DNA from: an uncultured Paludibacter sp.
GTDB taxonomy: Bacteria > Bacteroidota > Bacteroidia > Bacteroidales > Paludibacteraceae
Direction of reading: 5' to 3'
DNA: 64,000 nt
Assembly: GCA_937927845.1 (NCBI GenBank)
Contig: CALFXE010000062.1
Span: 1 to 64,000, forward strand
Positions 50,959 to 60,690 of the stretch are shown here, piece by piece. Under the pieces are notes generated by a model. It was not told where the DNA came from and ran no database searches. It saw only the letters and a list, made by a program, of their open reading frames with translations. Within the stretch, counting starts at the first letter, position 1; each line of letters begins with the position of its first letter. The translations under genes were made by a program, and so were the position numbers.

Positions 50959-52197
50959 ATGAATCTTGAATATTTCATAGCCAAACGTATACATTTCAGG
51001 CAGGATAGGAAGAATGTTTCCCGTCCTGCTGTTCGTATTGCAACAATCGGAATTGCAATTGGCATGATAGTTATGTTACTGGCTGTATGTATAGTAACCG
51101 GCTTCAAAAAAGAAATAAGAAATAAAACAATAGGCTTCGGCGGCCATATTCAAATTACTAATTTCGACAGCAACAACACTTACGAAACAGAGCCTATTAT
51201 CATTAGCGATTCGCTGAAACATGCACTTGCATCAATAGAGGGAGTAAAGCATTTGCAAGCCTTTGCCACCAAGCCTGGGATAATAAAAACTAATGAATTA
51301 TTTCAAGGAATTGTATTGAAAGGTATTGATACTGACTTTGATATAAGTTTCTTTAAGAATAATTTAGTTGAAGGAGATTTTATTAATTTAGAAGATTCCT
51401 TGGTTAATAATGTAGTAATTTCAAAATATCAAGCTGATTTATTTCAATTAAAATTAGGCGAGTCGTTTTTTGCCTATTTTATGCAAGATCAGATAAAAGC
51501 TCGAAAATTTAAGATTACAGGCATTTATTCCACAAACTTCATTGAATATGATAAGTTATTTGTACTGACCGATATACGTCATATTCGGCAGCTCAACGAA
51601 TGGAATGATAAGGAAGTTAGCGGCTATGAAATTATTATCAGTGATTTTGACCGTATTGATGAAATTGGCAATAAGGTTTATTTTATGACGGCAAATAAGC
51701 CTATGGCAAACGGTAATTTACTTTTCACACAGACAATACGCGAGATAAATCCGGAAATATTCTCATGGCTTGAGTTGTTGGATATAAACGTATGGGTTAT
51801 ATTACTTTTAATGCTGGCTGTCGCAGGTTTTAATATGATTTCCGGTTTGCTTATACTGATTTTGGAGCGTACAACTATGATAGGTATTCTAAAATCGGTA
51901 GGTGCAACTAATTGGTCGGTCAGGAAGATATTTCTGTATCATTCTTTCTTCTTGATAGGAAAAGGTATGATTTGGGGCAATATTATTGGCCTGGCTATAT
52001 GTGCTTTACAATACTTTTTTGGTATTATTCCTTTAGATCCGGAAGCGTATTATATATCAAAAGTGCCTATACTGTTTAACTGGTCGCTGATTATAGCTCT
52101 AAATATCGGTACTCTGATTATTTCGGCTTTGATGATGGTAGGACCCTCCTATTTAATAACCAAAATTCTACCTGCAAATATAATTCGGTATGAATGA
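50959..52197 (+). CDS. LolC/LolE-type ABC transporter permease
   Basis: A 412-residue inner-membrane protein of the FtsX/LolCE type. One helix near 25-50 (IATIGIAIGMIVMLLAVCIVTG) and three C-terminal helices flank a large periplasmic domain. LIILERTTMIGILKSVGATNWSVRKIFLYHS is the conserved cytoplasmic coupling region. In other organisms these proteins release lipoproteins from the inner membrane for transport by LolA. The matching ATPase is not adjacent; the MacB-type ATPase at 13382 belongs to its own operon. It overlaps no other gene. Confidence 0.88.
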   Translation: MNLEYFIAKRIHFRQDRKNVSRPAVRIATIGIAIGMIVMLLAVCIVTGFKKEIRNKTIGFGGHIQITNFDSNNTYETEPIIISDSLKHALASIEGVKHLQAFATKPGIIKTNELFQGIVLKGIDTDFDISFFKNNLVEGDFINLEDSLVNNVVISKYQADLFQLKLGESFFAYFMQDQIKARKFKITGIYSTNFIEYDKLFVLTDIRHIRQLNEWNDKEVSGYEIIISDFDRIDEIGNKVYFMTANKPMANGNLLFTQTIREINPEIFSWLELLDINVWVILLLMLAVAGFNMISGLLILILERTTMIGILKSVGATNWSVRKIFLYHSFFLIGKGMIWGNIIGLAICALQYFFGIIPLDPEAYYISKVPILFNWSLIIALNIGTLIISALMMVGPSYLITKILPANIIRYE

Positions 52198-52286
52198 TTA
52201 ATGCATTGCATCTGATTTATTTTAACATAAATATCAACTAAAAACAACATATTTATTAGTTCAAATGGGAAAAAAACATCAAAATG

Positions 52287-52317
52287 TTTGTTATTTGAAT
52301 TTATCTCTTTATATTTG
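52287..52317 (+). promoter_or_regulatory. Promoter of the ilv operon
   Basis: TTTG (52287-52290), 19 bp spacer, TATATTTG (52310-52317), a near-perfect Bacteroidota promoter. Transcription would start near 52324 and produce a leader of about 215 nt before ilvD. Confidence 0.85.
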
Positions 52318-52341
52318 CAGTCGAAATTTTACAAAACAAAA

Positions 52342-52410
52342 ATGTCATCAAATTTTAATAATATCGTCAACTTAATCTTAGTCGTGCTTTTGGTCGATCA
52401 TCAAGGGTGA
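52342..52410 (+). CDS. Ile/Val/Leu-rich leader peptide of the ilv attenuator
   Basis: A 22-residue open frame that starts 18 nt after the expected transcription start. Ten of the eleven residues 8-18 are Ile, Val or Leu (I8 V9 L11 I12 L13 V14 V15 L16 L17 V18). It ends in TGA at 52408-52410. The frame overlaps the 5' half of an antiterminator (52406-52413). When charged branched-chain tRNA is scarce the ribosome would stall at 52363-52395. It has no start-site competition and no homologous protein, so the peptide itself is unlikely to act after synthesis. Confidence 0.85.
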   Translation: MSSNFNNIVNLILVVLLVDHQG

Positions 52411-52468
52411 GAATGGTTATGTGATAATATTATTAAATCATAAATAAATTGGATAAGCCTTTCTCACC
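52406..52468 (+). promoter_or_regulatory. Antiterminator of the ilv attenuator
   Basis: GGTGAGAA (52406-52413) can pair perfectly with TTCTCACC (52461-52468). Two further C-G pairs follow beyond one mismatch. The 3' part is the left arm of the terminator, so the two structures exclude each other. The 5' part overlaps the leader stop codon, so a ribosome that finishes the leader would cover it. Confidence 0.75.
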
Positions 52469-52490
52469 ATAAATGAGAAAGGTTTTTTCT
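52458..52490 (+). terminator. Attenuator terminator before ilvD
   Basis: CCTTTCTCA (52458-52466) and TGAGAAAGG (52474-52482) form a 9 bp perfect stem with a 7 nt loop, followed by TTTTTTCTTTT. It is a classical intrinsic terminator 48 bp upstream of the ilvD start. Confidence 0.88.
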
Positions 52491-52538
52491 TTTATAAAGC
52501 TGAAATATCAATTAAAAAATTTCAATAATTAAAACAAA

Positions 52539-54371
52539 ATGAAAAATATTTTACGAAGTCAGACCAGCACAGGTGGTAGAAAAATGGCAGGTGCAAGAGC
52601 ACTTTGGAGAGCAAATGGTGTTACTAATGAACAATTTGGTAAACCCATTGTTGCAATAGTAAACTCATTTACCCAGTTTGTACCCGGTCATGTTCACCTT
52701 CATGGCATTGGGCAAAAAGTAAAAGCTGAGATTGAGAGATTAGGCTGTTTTGCTGCCGAATTTAACACAATTGCTATTGATGACGGTATTGCAATGGGAC
52801 ATGATGGAATGTTATATTCACTTCCTTCGCGCGACTTGATAGCTGACAGCGTAGAGTATATGGTTAATGCACACAAGGCAGATGCGATGATTTGTATTTC
52901 CAATTGCGATAAAATTACTCCCGGAATGTTGATGGCTACAATGCGACTTAACATTCCTACTGTATTTGTTTCCGGCGGACCAATGGAAGCAGGTGAACTT
53001 GATGGCAAACAAATCGACTTAGTAGATGCAATGGTACAAGCAGCCGATGATACGATTTCTGATGAGCAGATTGCACGTGTTGAAAGCTCGGCTTGTCCGA
53101 CTTGTGGCTCTTGTTCGGGCATGTTTACTGCAAATTCGATGAATTGCTTAAATGAAGCTATCGGTCTTGCACTTCCTGGAAATGGAACGGTAGTAGCAAC
53201 CCATGCAAATCGTTTTAAACTTTTTGAAGATGCTGCTAAATTGATTGTTGAAAATGCATATAAATATTATAGAGATGGTGATGACAGCGTTTTGCCAAGA
53301 AGCATTGCAACGAAAGATGCGTTTTTGAATGCAATGGTGCTTGATATTGCTATGGGAGGTTCAACTAACACAATATTACATACTTTGGCAATAGCACAGG
53401 AGGCAGAAGTTGATTTTACAATGGATGATATAGACGCACTTTCACACAAAACTCCTTATTTATGTAAAGTTGCACCGAATACCGATAAATATCATGTTCA
53501 AGATGTCAATCGTGCAGGTGGTATACTCGGTATTCTTGGTGAATTAGCAAAAGGCGGTCTTTTGAAAACAGATGTAAATAGAGCCGATGGTCTGACATTA
53601 CAGCAAGCTATTTACAAGTACAGTATCACTGCTGAAAAACCCGATTCTGAAGCTTTAAGAATTTATAAAAGTGCACCCGGACATAAATTTAATTTAGTTA
53701 TGGGTTCACAGAACGCTCAGTTTAAGGAACTTGACACTGACAGAGAAAATGGATGTATACGAGATATCAAACATGCATATTCTGCTGATGGAGGTTTAGC
53801 AATTTTAAAAGGAAATATCGCACAAGATGGTTGTGTTGTTAAAACCGCCGGTGTTGATGAAAGTATATGGAAATTCAGCGGTCCGGCTAAAGTCTTTACT
53901 TCGCAAGACACAGCATGCACAGGCATATTGGGTGGCGAAGTTGTTGCAGGCGATGTTGTTGTAATAACACACGAAGGTCCGAAAGGCGGTCCGGGTATGC
54001 AGGAAATGCTCTACCCTACCTCATATATCAAATCGAAAAAACTTGGAAAAGAATGTGCTTTAATTACAGATGGTCGTTTTTCAGGTGGAACTTCCGGTTT
54101 ATCAATCGGACATATATCACCGGAAGCAGCAGCAGGAGGTAATATAGGCTTAATTCAAAACGGTGACATAATTGAAATAGACATTCCAAATCGTAAGATC
54201 AATGTTAAACTCAGTGAAGAAGAATTGGCTTCGCGAAGAGCAAAAGAAATAGCAAGAGGAAATGAGGCATTTACTCCAAAAGATCGTAACCGAGTCGTCA
54301 GTAAAGCCCTGAAAGCTTATGCTTCAATGGTAAGTTCGGCTGATAAAGGGGCAATAAGGATAGTTGAATAA
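52539..54371 (+). CDS. ilvD: Dihydroxy-acid dehydratase
   Basis: Third common enzyme of Ile and Val synthesis: it dehydrates 2,3-dihydroxy acids to 2-oxoacids. The 610 residues include ISNCDKITPGM and SSACPTCGSCSGMFTANSMN, which hold the iron-sulfur cluster cysteines, and ITDGRFSGGTSG near the C-terminus. Length is that of the long IlvD type. It is the first structural gene of the operon and sits directly behind the attenuator. Confidence 0.97.
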   Translation: MKNILRSQTSTGGRKMAGARALWRANGVTNEQFGKPIVAIVNSFTQFVPGHVHLHGIGQKVKAEIERLGCFAAEFNTIAIDDGIAMGHDGMLYSLPSRDLIADSVEYMVNAHKADAMICISNCDKITPGMLMATMRLNIPTVFVSGGPMEAGELDGKQIDLVDAMVQAADDTISDEQIARVESSACPTCGSCSGMFTANSMNCLNEAIGLALPGNGTVVATHANRFKLFEDAAKLIVENAYKYYRDGDDSVLPRSIATKDAFLNAMVLDIAMGGSTNTILHTLAIAQEAEVDFTMDDIDALSHKTPYLCKVAPNTDKYHVQDVNRAGGILGILGELAKGGLLKTDVNRADGLTLQQAIYKYSITAEKPDSEALRIYKSAPGHKFNLVMGSQNAQFKELDTDRENGCIRDIKHAYSADGGLAILKGNIAQDGCVVKTAGVDESIWKFSGPAKVFTSQDTACTGILGGEVVAGDVVVITHEGPKGGPGMQEMLYPTSYIKSKKLGKECALITDGRFSGGTSGLSIGHISPEAAAGGNIGLIQNGDIIEIDIPNRKINVKLSEEELASRRAKEIARGNEAFTPKDRNRVVSKALKAYASMVSSADKGAIRIVE

Positions 54372-54470
54372 TGTGCTAATATGCTAATGTGAGAATGTGC
54401 TAATATGTCAATGTGACAATATGCTAATATGATAATGTGATAATGTGGAAATTAAGGAATGTGCTAATGA
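54371..54470. repeat. GTGCTAATATG-type repeat between ilvD and ilvB
   Basis: Units of gtgctaatat, gataatgt and gtcaatgt recur about nine times in 100 bp, from the ilvD stop codon onward. It is the largest copy of the repeat found also at 10641, 14970 and 40512. The rest of the 229 bp gap is AT-rich and has no clear structure. Confidence 0.7.
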
Positions 54471-54600
54471 GTTAATATTTTTCATTGCACATTAAAAGAT
54501 AAAAATACTATTAAAGATTATAAAATTACTGACTAAAAACTATTACAAATAGTAAATTGTAAAATTGTAAATAGTTTTGTCAATTATAAATTAAATAAAC

Positions 54601-56298
54601 ATGGAAAAGAAAAAAATGACAGGATCTCAGATTCTGATAGAATCGCTTTTGAAGGAAGGCGTTGATACACTTTTTGGTTATCCTGGTGGTGCGATAATGC
54701 CTGCATTTGATGCACTATATGACTATAGAGATAAAATTCATCATGTTTTGGCTCGTCACGAACAAGGTGCTGCACACTCGGCTCAGGGTTATGCACGTGT
54801 TTCGGGTAAAACAGGTGTTTGCTTGGTAACTTCCGGTCCGGCTGCTACAAATACTGTTACAGGTATCAGTGATGCAATGCTCGATAGCACACCTTTAGTT
54901 GTTATTACCGGTCAGGTTGGTGCTGCTTTATTAGGTACTGATGCTTTTCAGGAAATTGATGTAGTAGGTATTACCCAGCCAATCACAAAATGGGCATATC
55001 AAATACGAAGAGCAGAAGATATTGCTTGGGCAGTAGCACGTGCTTTTTATATAGCCAAAAGCGGTCGTCCCGGACCTGTTGTGCTCGATTTAACAAAGAA
55101 TTCTCAAATACAGGAAGCTGAATTCGATTATAAACCTTGCACTTTCATCCGTAGTTATATTCCTGTTCCTGAAGTTAATAACGAACAAGTTGCTTTAGCA
55201 GCAGAATTAATAAACAACGCAAAAAAACCATATGCATTAATAGGTCAAGGTGTTGTGTTGGCAGGAGCAGAAAAAGAACTTAAAGAAATGCTCGACAAAG
55301 CAGATATTCCTGCAGCTTGGACACTTTTGGGAGCTTCAGCAATGCCAACTGATTACAGATTAAACAAAGGTTTTCTGGGTATGCATGGAAATATGTCGCC
55401 CAACATGAAAACTAATGAATGTGATGTGTTAATTGCTATTGGAATGCGTTTCGACGACCGTGTTACAGGTGATTTGAATACTTATGCCAAACAAGCAAAA
55501 GTTATACATCTTGATATTGATATTGCTGAAATCAACAAGAATGTGAAGGCTGATGCACCTGTTCTGGGTAGTGCAAAAGATACAATACCCGCTATATCAG
55601 CATTGTTAAAACCGGCTAAACATACTGAATGGATTGATTCTTTCAAGGAATACGATGATAGAGAGTACGAAAAAGTTATTAAAAAAGAACTTTATCCTGA
55701 AACACAATCAATGACTATGGGTGAAGTTATTAATAAAGTTTCGGAAGCAACCAATCATAAAGCAGTTATTGTAACTGATGTTGGTCAGAATCAGATGATG
55801 GCAGCACGCTATTCCAAATACTCTCAGACACGCAGTTTGGTTACATCAGGAGGATTAGGCACAATGGGCTTCGGTATTCCTGCAGCGATTGGTGCTAAAA
55901 TCGGAGCAAAAGACAGAACGGTATGCTTATTCTGTGGAGATGGTGGTTTTCAAATGACAATACAAGAATTGGGTACTATCATGCAAGAAAGGATAGGTGT
56001 TAAAATGATAATTCTTAACAACGATTTCTTAGGCATGGTTCGTCAATGGCAAGAAATGTTTTTCGATGAAAGATATTCATTTACAGAAATTGACAATCCC
56101 GATTTCATTACTATTGCTAAGGCTTATAAAATTGAAGGACGCGAAGTATCAAAAAGAGAAGATCTGGACGATGCTATAGCTGATATGGTAAAAGATGACA
56201 AACCTTATTTATTGGTTGTTAACGTTGAGAAGAAAGGTATGGTTTATCCTATGATGCCTGCCGGAACAAGTGTTACCAATATAGTATTAGGTGATTAA
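54601..56298 (+). CDS. ilvB: Acetolactate synthase, large catalytic subunit
   Basis: Thiamine-diphosphate and FAD enzyme that makes 2-acetolactate or 2-aceto-2-hydroxybutyrate. The 565 residues have GYPGGAIMPAFDAL and the catalytic Glu in LARHEQGAAHSAQGYARVSGK (landmarks). They also have GTDAFQE and the ThDP/Mg motif GDGGFQMTIQELGTI near 447-461. It is followed after 36 bp by the regulatory subunit. Confidence 0.97.
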   Translation: MEKKKMTGSQILIESLLKEGVDTLFGYPGGAIMPAFDALYDYRDKIHHVLARHEQGAAHSAQGYARVSGKTGVCLVTSGPAATNTVTGISDAMLDSTPLVVITGQVGAALLGTDAFQEIDVVGITQPITKWAYQIRRAEDIAWAVARAFYIAKSGRPGPVVLDLTKNSQIQEAEFDYKPCTFIRSYIPVPEVNNEQVALAAELINNAKKPYALIGQGVVLAGAEKELKEMLDKADIPAAWTLLGASAMPTDYRLNKGFLGMHGNMSPNMKTNECDVLIAIGMRFDDRVTGDLNTYAKQAKVIHLDIDIAEINKNVKADAPVLGSAKDTIPAISALLKPAKHTEWIDSFKEYDDREYEKVIKKELYPETQSMTMGEVINKVSEATNHKAVIVTDVGQNQMMAARYSKYSQTRSLVTSGGLGTMGFGIPAAIGAKIGAKDRTVCLFCGDGGFQMTIQELGTIMQERIGVKMIILNNDFLGMVRQWQEMFFDERYSFTEIDNPDFITIAKAYKIEGREVSKREDLDDAIADMVKDDKPYLLVVNVEKKGMVYPMMPAGTSVTNIVLGD

Positions 56299-56334
56299 TT
56301 ATTATAAAATCATTAATGAAAAAAAATTATCATC

Positions 56335-56883
56335 ATGGAAAAAAAATTATATACAATCACAGTTTTTTCTGAAAATACGGTAGGTTTGTTAAATCAAATA
56401 ACCATTATTTTCACACGTAGAGCGATAAACATCGAAACCTTATCGGTGTCTCCTTCTGCAATTAAAGGAATTCATAAATTTACAATTACTGTTTTGGCAA
56501 CTCGTGAGACAGTTATAAAAGTTGTAAAACAAATTGACAAACGTATAGATATTCTGAAAGCATATTTTAATACTGATGAAGAATTGGTACATCAAGAAAT
56601 AGCTCTTTATAAGCTTGCAACCGATAAGTTACTTGCTTTAGGCTCTATAGAAAATCTGATACGCCAGTATAGCATTCGTATTTTAGAGATGAATGAAACT
56701 TTCGTAGTATTTTTGAAATCAGGACATTATGCCGAAACTCAACAATTATTCGAAGAGTTGAGTAATTCAATAGGTGTTTTGCAATTTATCCGTTCGGGTA
56801 GAATAGCTATTACGAAATCAAAGGTAGAGCGTCTCACCGATATGCTTGAAAATCTGAAAAAATTTGAAGATCAACCGATTTAA
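56335..56883 (+). CDS. ilvN: Acetolactate synthase, small regulatory subunit
   Basis: A 182-residue subunit. The N-terminal ACT domain (about 5-80, YTITVFSENTVGLLNQITIIF, RRAINIETLSVSPS) binds valine and gives feedback inhibition. The C-terminal domain is of the ALS_ss_C type. The gene lies between the large subunit and ilvC, in the same direction. Confidence 0.93.
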   Translation: MEKKLYTITVFSENTVGLLNQITIIFTRRAINIETLSVSPSAIKGIHKFTITVLATRETVIKVVKQIDKRIDILKAYFNTDEELVHQEIALYKLATDKLLALGSIENLIRQYSIRILEMNETFVVFLKSGHYAETQQLFEELSNSIGVLQFIRSGRIAITKSKVERLTDMLENLKKFEDQPI

Positions 56884-56925
56884 TTATAAAATAACAAATT
56901 ATTAATACAATTAATTACAAAAAAA

Positions 56926-58404
56926 ATGGCAAATTATTTTAATTCATTACCTCATCGACTTAAAGTTCAGGAATTAGGTAAATGTGACTTTATGGACAGC
57001 AGCGAATTCGCTGATGGTGTAAACAAACTTATCGGAAAGAAAGTTGTTATCGTTGGATGTGGTGCACAAGGATTAGCTCAGGGCTTGAATATGCGTGACA
57101 GTGGTTTAGATGTAGCATATGCGCTTCGTAAAATTGAAATCGACGAAAATCAAATCTCTTATCAGAATGTAGTGCAGAATAACTTTGAGGTTGACACTAT
57201 AGAAAATATGATTCCTAAAGGTGATTTAGTGTTAAACTTAACTCCTGATAAATATCATACTCCTGTTGTTAATCAGATTATGCCTTTAATGAAACAAGGT
57301 GCTTGCCTGTCATATTCTCATGGTTTCAACATTGTTGAAGAAGGTATTCAAATCCGCAAAGACCTTACTGTAGTTATGGTTGCTCCAAAATCACCTGCTA
57401 CTGAGGTGCGTGCAGAATATCTAAGAGGTTTCGGTGTACCTACTCTTATTGCTGTTCACTTAGATAACGACCCTAATGGTGATGGTTTAGAAATAGCAAA
57501 AGCATATTGTGTTGCAACAGGCGGTCATAAAGCCGGAGTTTTACATTCATCTTTTGTTGCTGAGGTAAAATCCGATTTAATGGGTGAGCAAACTATTCTT
57601 TGTGGTTTGTTGCAGACAGGTTCAATTCTTAGCTTTAACAAAATGGTTGAAAAGGGAATTGATAAAGGTTATGCTTCAAAATTAGTGCAATATGGATGGG
57701 AAGTTATCACAGAAGCATTGAAAATCGGTGGTATTACCAATATGATGGATCGTCTTTCAAATCCTGCTAAAATTAAAGCTTTCAAACTTTCAGAAGAATT
57801 AAAAGAAATTATGACTCCGCTTTTTAACAAGCATATGGATGATATTCTTTCAGGTAAATTCTCAAGCACAATGATGGAAGACTGGGCTAATGGTGATAAG
57901 GATTTGTTGACATGGAGAGCTGCTACTGCTGAAACAGATTTCGAAAAAACACCTGCAGGTGATATGGAAATCAGTGAGCAAGAGTACTTTGACAATGCTA
58001 CTTTGATGGTTGCATTTATCAAAGCCGGTGTTGAATTAGCTTATGAAACTATGGTAAAATCAGGCATCAAACCTGAATCAGCATATTATGAGTCATTGCA
58101 TGAAACACCGTTGATTGCCAACACCATTGCTCGTAAAAAACTATATGAAATGAATCGTGTAATTTCTGATACTGCTGAATATGGTTGTTATTTGTTTGAT
58201 CATGCTTGCAAACCATTATTAGCTGATTTCATGAGTAAAGTCGGTTCATGTGTAATTGGTAAAAACTATAATGATGGAAAAACCAATCATGTGGATAACT
58301 TTGAATTAGTTCAGATTAATGCAGCAATTCGTAATCACTCAATTGAAATTTGCGGTGCAGAATTACGTGAAGCTATGACAGCAATGAAGAAGATTATCGA
58401 ATAA
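56926..58404 (+). CDS. ilvC: Ketol-acid reductoisomerase, class II (long form)
   Basis: NADPH-dependent isomerase and reductase of 492 residues, second enzyme of the pathway. The N-terminal Rossmann domain has CGAQGLAQGLNMRDSGLDV with the cofactor-selective loop ALRK. APKSPATEVRAEYLRG follows. The double-length C-terminal knotted domain, with SDLMGEQTILCG and the metal-binding Glu and Asp, marks it as class II, the E. coli type, instead of the shorter class I. It ends the operon. Confidence 0.96.
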   Translation: MANYFNSLPHRLKVQELGKCDFMDSSEFADGVNKLIGKKVVIVGCGAQGLAQGLNMRDSGLDVAYALRKIEIDENQISYQNVVQNNFEVDTIENMIPKGDLVLNLTPDKYHTPVVNQIMPLMKQGACLSYSHGFNIVEEGIQIRKDLTVVMVAPKSPATEVRAEYLRGFGVPTLIAVHLDNDPNGDGLEIAKAYCVATGGHKAGVLHSSFVAEVKSDLMGEQTILCGLLQTGSILSFNKMVEKGIDKGYASKLVQYGWEVITEALKIGGITNMMDRLSNPAKIKAFKLSEELKEIMTPLFNKHMDDILSGKFSSTMMEDWANGDKDLLTWRAATAETDFEKTPAGDMEISEQEYFDNATLMVAFIKAGVELAYETMVKSGIKPESAYYESLHETPLIANTIARKKLYEMNRVISDTAEYGCYLFDHACKPLLADFMSKVGSCVIGKNYNDGKTNHVDNFELVQINAAIRNHSIEICGAELREAMTAMKKIIE

Positions 58405-58476
58405 TCTGATTTTCTTTTTAAAAATTAGATGTGTCTGCATGGTAAATAACCTATAGGGGCACAAATTATTAAACTT

Positions 58477-58514
58477 GTAGAGACGTAAAACTAAAAAAAT
58501 GCGTCTCTACTTTT
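58477..58514 (+). terminator. Terminator-like palindrome after ilvC
   Basis: GTAGAGACG (58477-58485) pairs with CGTCTCTAC (58502-58510), with a 16 nt loop and TTTT after it. GTAGAGACG palindromes are frequent interspersed repeats in some bacterial genomes, so it may be a repeat that also ends the ilv transcript. The rest of the gap 58405-58808 is AT-rich and shows only the promoter at 58782. Confidence 0.6.
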
Positions 58515-58781
58515 ATATAAAACTCACAAAAACACAATGGACATCACAAACGATTCTCTTTATATATTTCATAATGAGATTTATTCTCTGTTTCATACAG
58601 CGTTTCCTCTGAGAGAACAAAGATTGTAATCCGACTTAAAATATTTAATAGAGGCAAACTCATATTTTAATATAAATGTATACAAAATTATATGAAGAAC
58701 CTACGATATTGTTCATCCATTCCTTCAAAAGTAGTACTTTCCACTTCTTATACATTCTGAAAGTGAATTTAAAAGAATTCT

Positions 58782-58789
58782 TATCTTTG
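58782..58789 (+). promoter_or_regulatory. -7 box of the DUF454 gene promoter
   Basis: TATCTTTG, 19 bp before the ATG at 58809. Confidence 0.6.
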
Positions 58790-58808
58790 CACCTTCATAA
58801 AATTTGTA

Positions 58809-59186
58809 ATGGATAATCTCAAAAAATATATATTAATCACATCAGGATTTGTCAGTGTAGGGCTGGGGATTTTAGGGATGTTTTTACCAATATTACCCAC
58901 AACACCATTTTTACTGATAGCAGCAGCATGTTTTGCCAAAAGCTCAAGAAGAGCATATAGGTGGCTTACAACTAATAAATTATTTGGAAGATATATCAGT
59001 AATTACAGAGCAGGAAAAGGTATACCGCTAAGAATTAAAATAATGGCTATAAGTTTTCTATGGTTAACAATTTTAGCTACAGTTATATTCTTTGTTGATA
59101 ATATTTATGTCAGAATTCTGCTATTGATTATAGCCATTGCCGTAACTATACATATTTGGACAATAAAAGCAAAAGGTAACGAATAA
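58809..59186 (+). CDS. YbaN family (DUF454) membrane protein
   Basis: A 125-residue inner-membrane protein with three to four helices. The family motifs GILGMFLPILPTTPFLLIAA and CFAKSSRRAYRWLTTNKLFG (landmarks) are both present, followed by ISNYRAGKGIP. The function of the family is not known. Confidence 0.88.
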   Translation: MDNLKKYILITSGFVSVGLGILGMFLPILPTTPFLLIAAACFAKSSRRAYRWLTTNKLFGRYISNYRAGKGIPLRIKIMAISFLWLTILATVIFFVDNIYVRILLLIIAIAVTIHIWTIKAKGNE

Positions 59187-59225
59187 TTTATTATAAAATC
59201 TTACCCGCTACCCTTTCTTCAAAAA

Positions 59226-60590
59226 TCAAATAATCTGTTCCAACTTAGATACATTAGCAGCAATATCTTCGTCAGACAAAGAATAATTAACTAAATCACC
59301 CGCAAGATACTGATCATAAGCAGCCATATCAACCAATCCATGACCGGACAGATTAAATAAAATAACCTTCTGCTTACCTTCTTCTTTAGCTTTATTGGCT
59401 TCATTTATTGCAGCAGCTATAGCATGAGCTGATTCAGGTGCAGGGATAATACCTTCAGTTTGAGCAAACAAAACACCTGCTTCAAAAGAATCTAACTGTT
59501 TAATATCTACAGCCTCGATAAAATTATCTTTTAAAAGTTGACTTACAAGAGTACCCGCACCATGATAACGTAAACCACCGGCATGAATATGTGCAGGTGC
59601 AAAATCATGACCTAAAGTATACATAGGAATAAGTGGCGTATAACCGGCTTCATCACCAAAGTCATACTGAAAAATACCACGTGTTAATTTCGGACAAGAA
59701 GACGGTTCAGCCGAAACAAATCTTGTTTTTTTGTCACCTGTAAAATTATGACGCATAAATGGGAATGAAATACCTGAAAAATTAGAACCTCCACCGAAAC
59801 AACCGATAACAACATCAGGATATTCTCCTGCCATTTCCATTTGTTTTTCGGCTTCCAATCCTATAATTGTTTGATGTAGAGAAACATGATTTAAAACACT
59901 ACCTAAGGTGTATTTACAATTAGGTGTATTCATGGCAAGTTCGATAGCTTCAGAAATTGCAGTACCCAAACTACCCTGATAATTAGGATGTTCAGTAATG
60001 GTTTTTCTTCCTGCTTTAGTCGACATGGAAGGAGACGCAATAACCTGTGCACCCCAAGTTTGCATCAGAGAGCGGCGATAAGGCTTTTGTTCATAACTTA
60101 TTTTCACCATATAAACAGCAAGTTCCAACCCGAACATCTTAGAAGCTAACGACATAGCTGTACCCCACTGTCCTGCTCCGGTTTCAGTTGTAATATTGGT
60201 AACACCTTCTTGTTTGCAGAAATAAGCCTGTGCAAGTGCAGAATTTAATTTATGTGAGCCAACCGGACTAACACTTTCATTTTTGAAATAAATATGAGCA
60301 GGTGTGTCTAAAGCTTTTTCAAGATTAGTAGCACGCACCAAAGGAGTTGGACGATAAATTTTATATTTATCTAAAACCTCTTCTGGGATATCTATCCATG
60401 CATCTTTCATATTTGTTTCCTGATCAACCAAACCCTTTGCAAATAAAGGATATAAATCCTCAGGCTTGATTGGTTGTTTAGTACCAGGATGCAGAATAGG
60501 CATTGGTTTATTAGGCATTTCAGCAAGAACATTATACCATTTTGTTGGCATATCTTTTTCGGAGAGTAAAAACTTTTTTCTTTTTTCCAT
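59226..60590 (-). CDS. TrpB2-type tryptophan synthase beta-like PLP enzyme
   Basis: A 454-residue protein of the TrpB2 branch, longer than TrpB1. The PLP lysine is in VGSHKLNSALAQAYF, followed by TETGAGQWGTAMSLAS and the phosphate-binding GCFGGGSNF. It has the N-terminal extension typical of TrpB2. TrpB2 enzymes can join serine and indole. No trp gene lies nearby, so it probably salvages indole or serves another beta-replacement reaction. It is monocistronic on the minus strand. Confidence 0.88.
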   Translation of the reverse strand: MEKRKKFLLSEKDMPTKWYNVLAEMPNKPMPILHPGTKQPIKPEDLYPLFAKGLVDQETNMKDAWIDIPEEVLDKYKIYRPTPLVRATNLEKALDTPAHIYFKNESVSPVGSHKLNSALAQAYFCKQEGVTNITTETGAGQWGTAMSLASKMFGLELAVYMVKISYEQKPYRRSLMQTWGAQVIASPSMSTKAGRKTITEHPNYQGSLGTAISEAIELAMNTPNCKYTLGSVLNHVSLHQTIIGLEAEKQMEMAGEYPDVVIGCFGGGSNFSGISFPFMRHNFTGDKKTRFVSAEPSSCPKLTRGIFQYDFGDEAGYTPLIPMYTLGHDFAPAHIHAGGLRYHGAGTLVSQLLKDNFIEAVDIKQLDSFEAGVLFAQTEGIIPAPESAHAIAAAINEANKAKEEGKQKVILFNLSGHGLVDMAAYDQYLAGDLVNYSLSDEDIAANVSKLEQII

Positions 60591-60690
60591 GATGTTTTAT
60601 TTTAATTTGAAAGCAAAGATATTAAATAACTTTTAAATTAGAATATTTTTTAAGCTTTTTCTAATGTTTTATAATTTAACCACCTTATTT

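Noticed and set aside
52324..52538. Riboswitch in the ilv leader
   Set aside because: A translated Ile/Val/Leu-rich leader with competing hairpins explains the stretch. No aptamer fold of a known class is visible.
52700..53122. 140-codon open frame on the minus strand
   Set aside because: It is the antisense shadow of ilvD.
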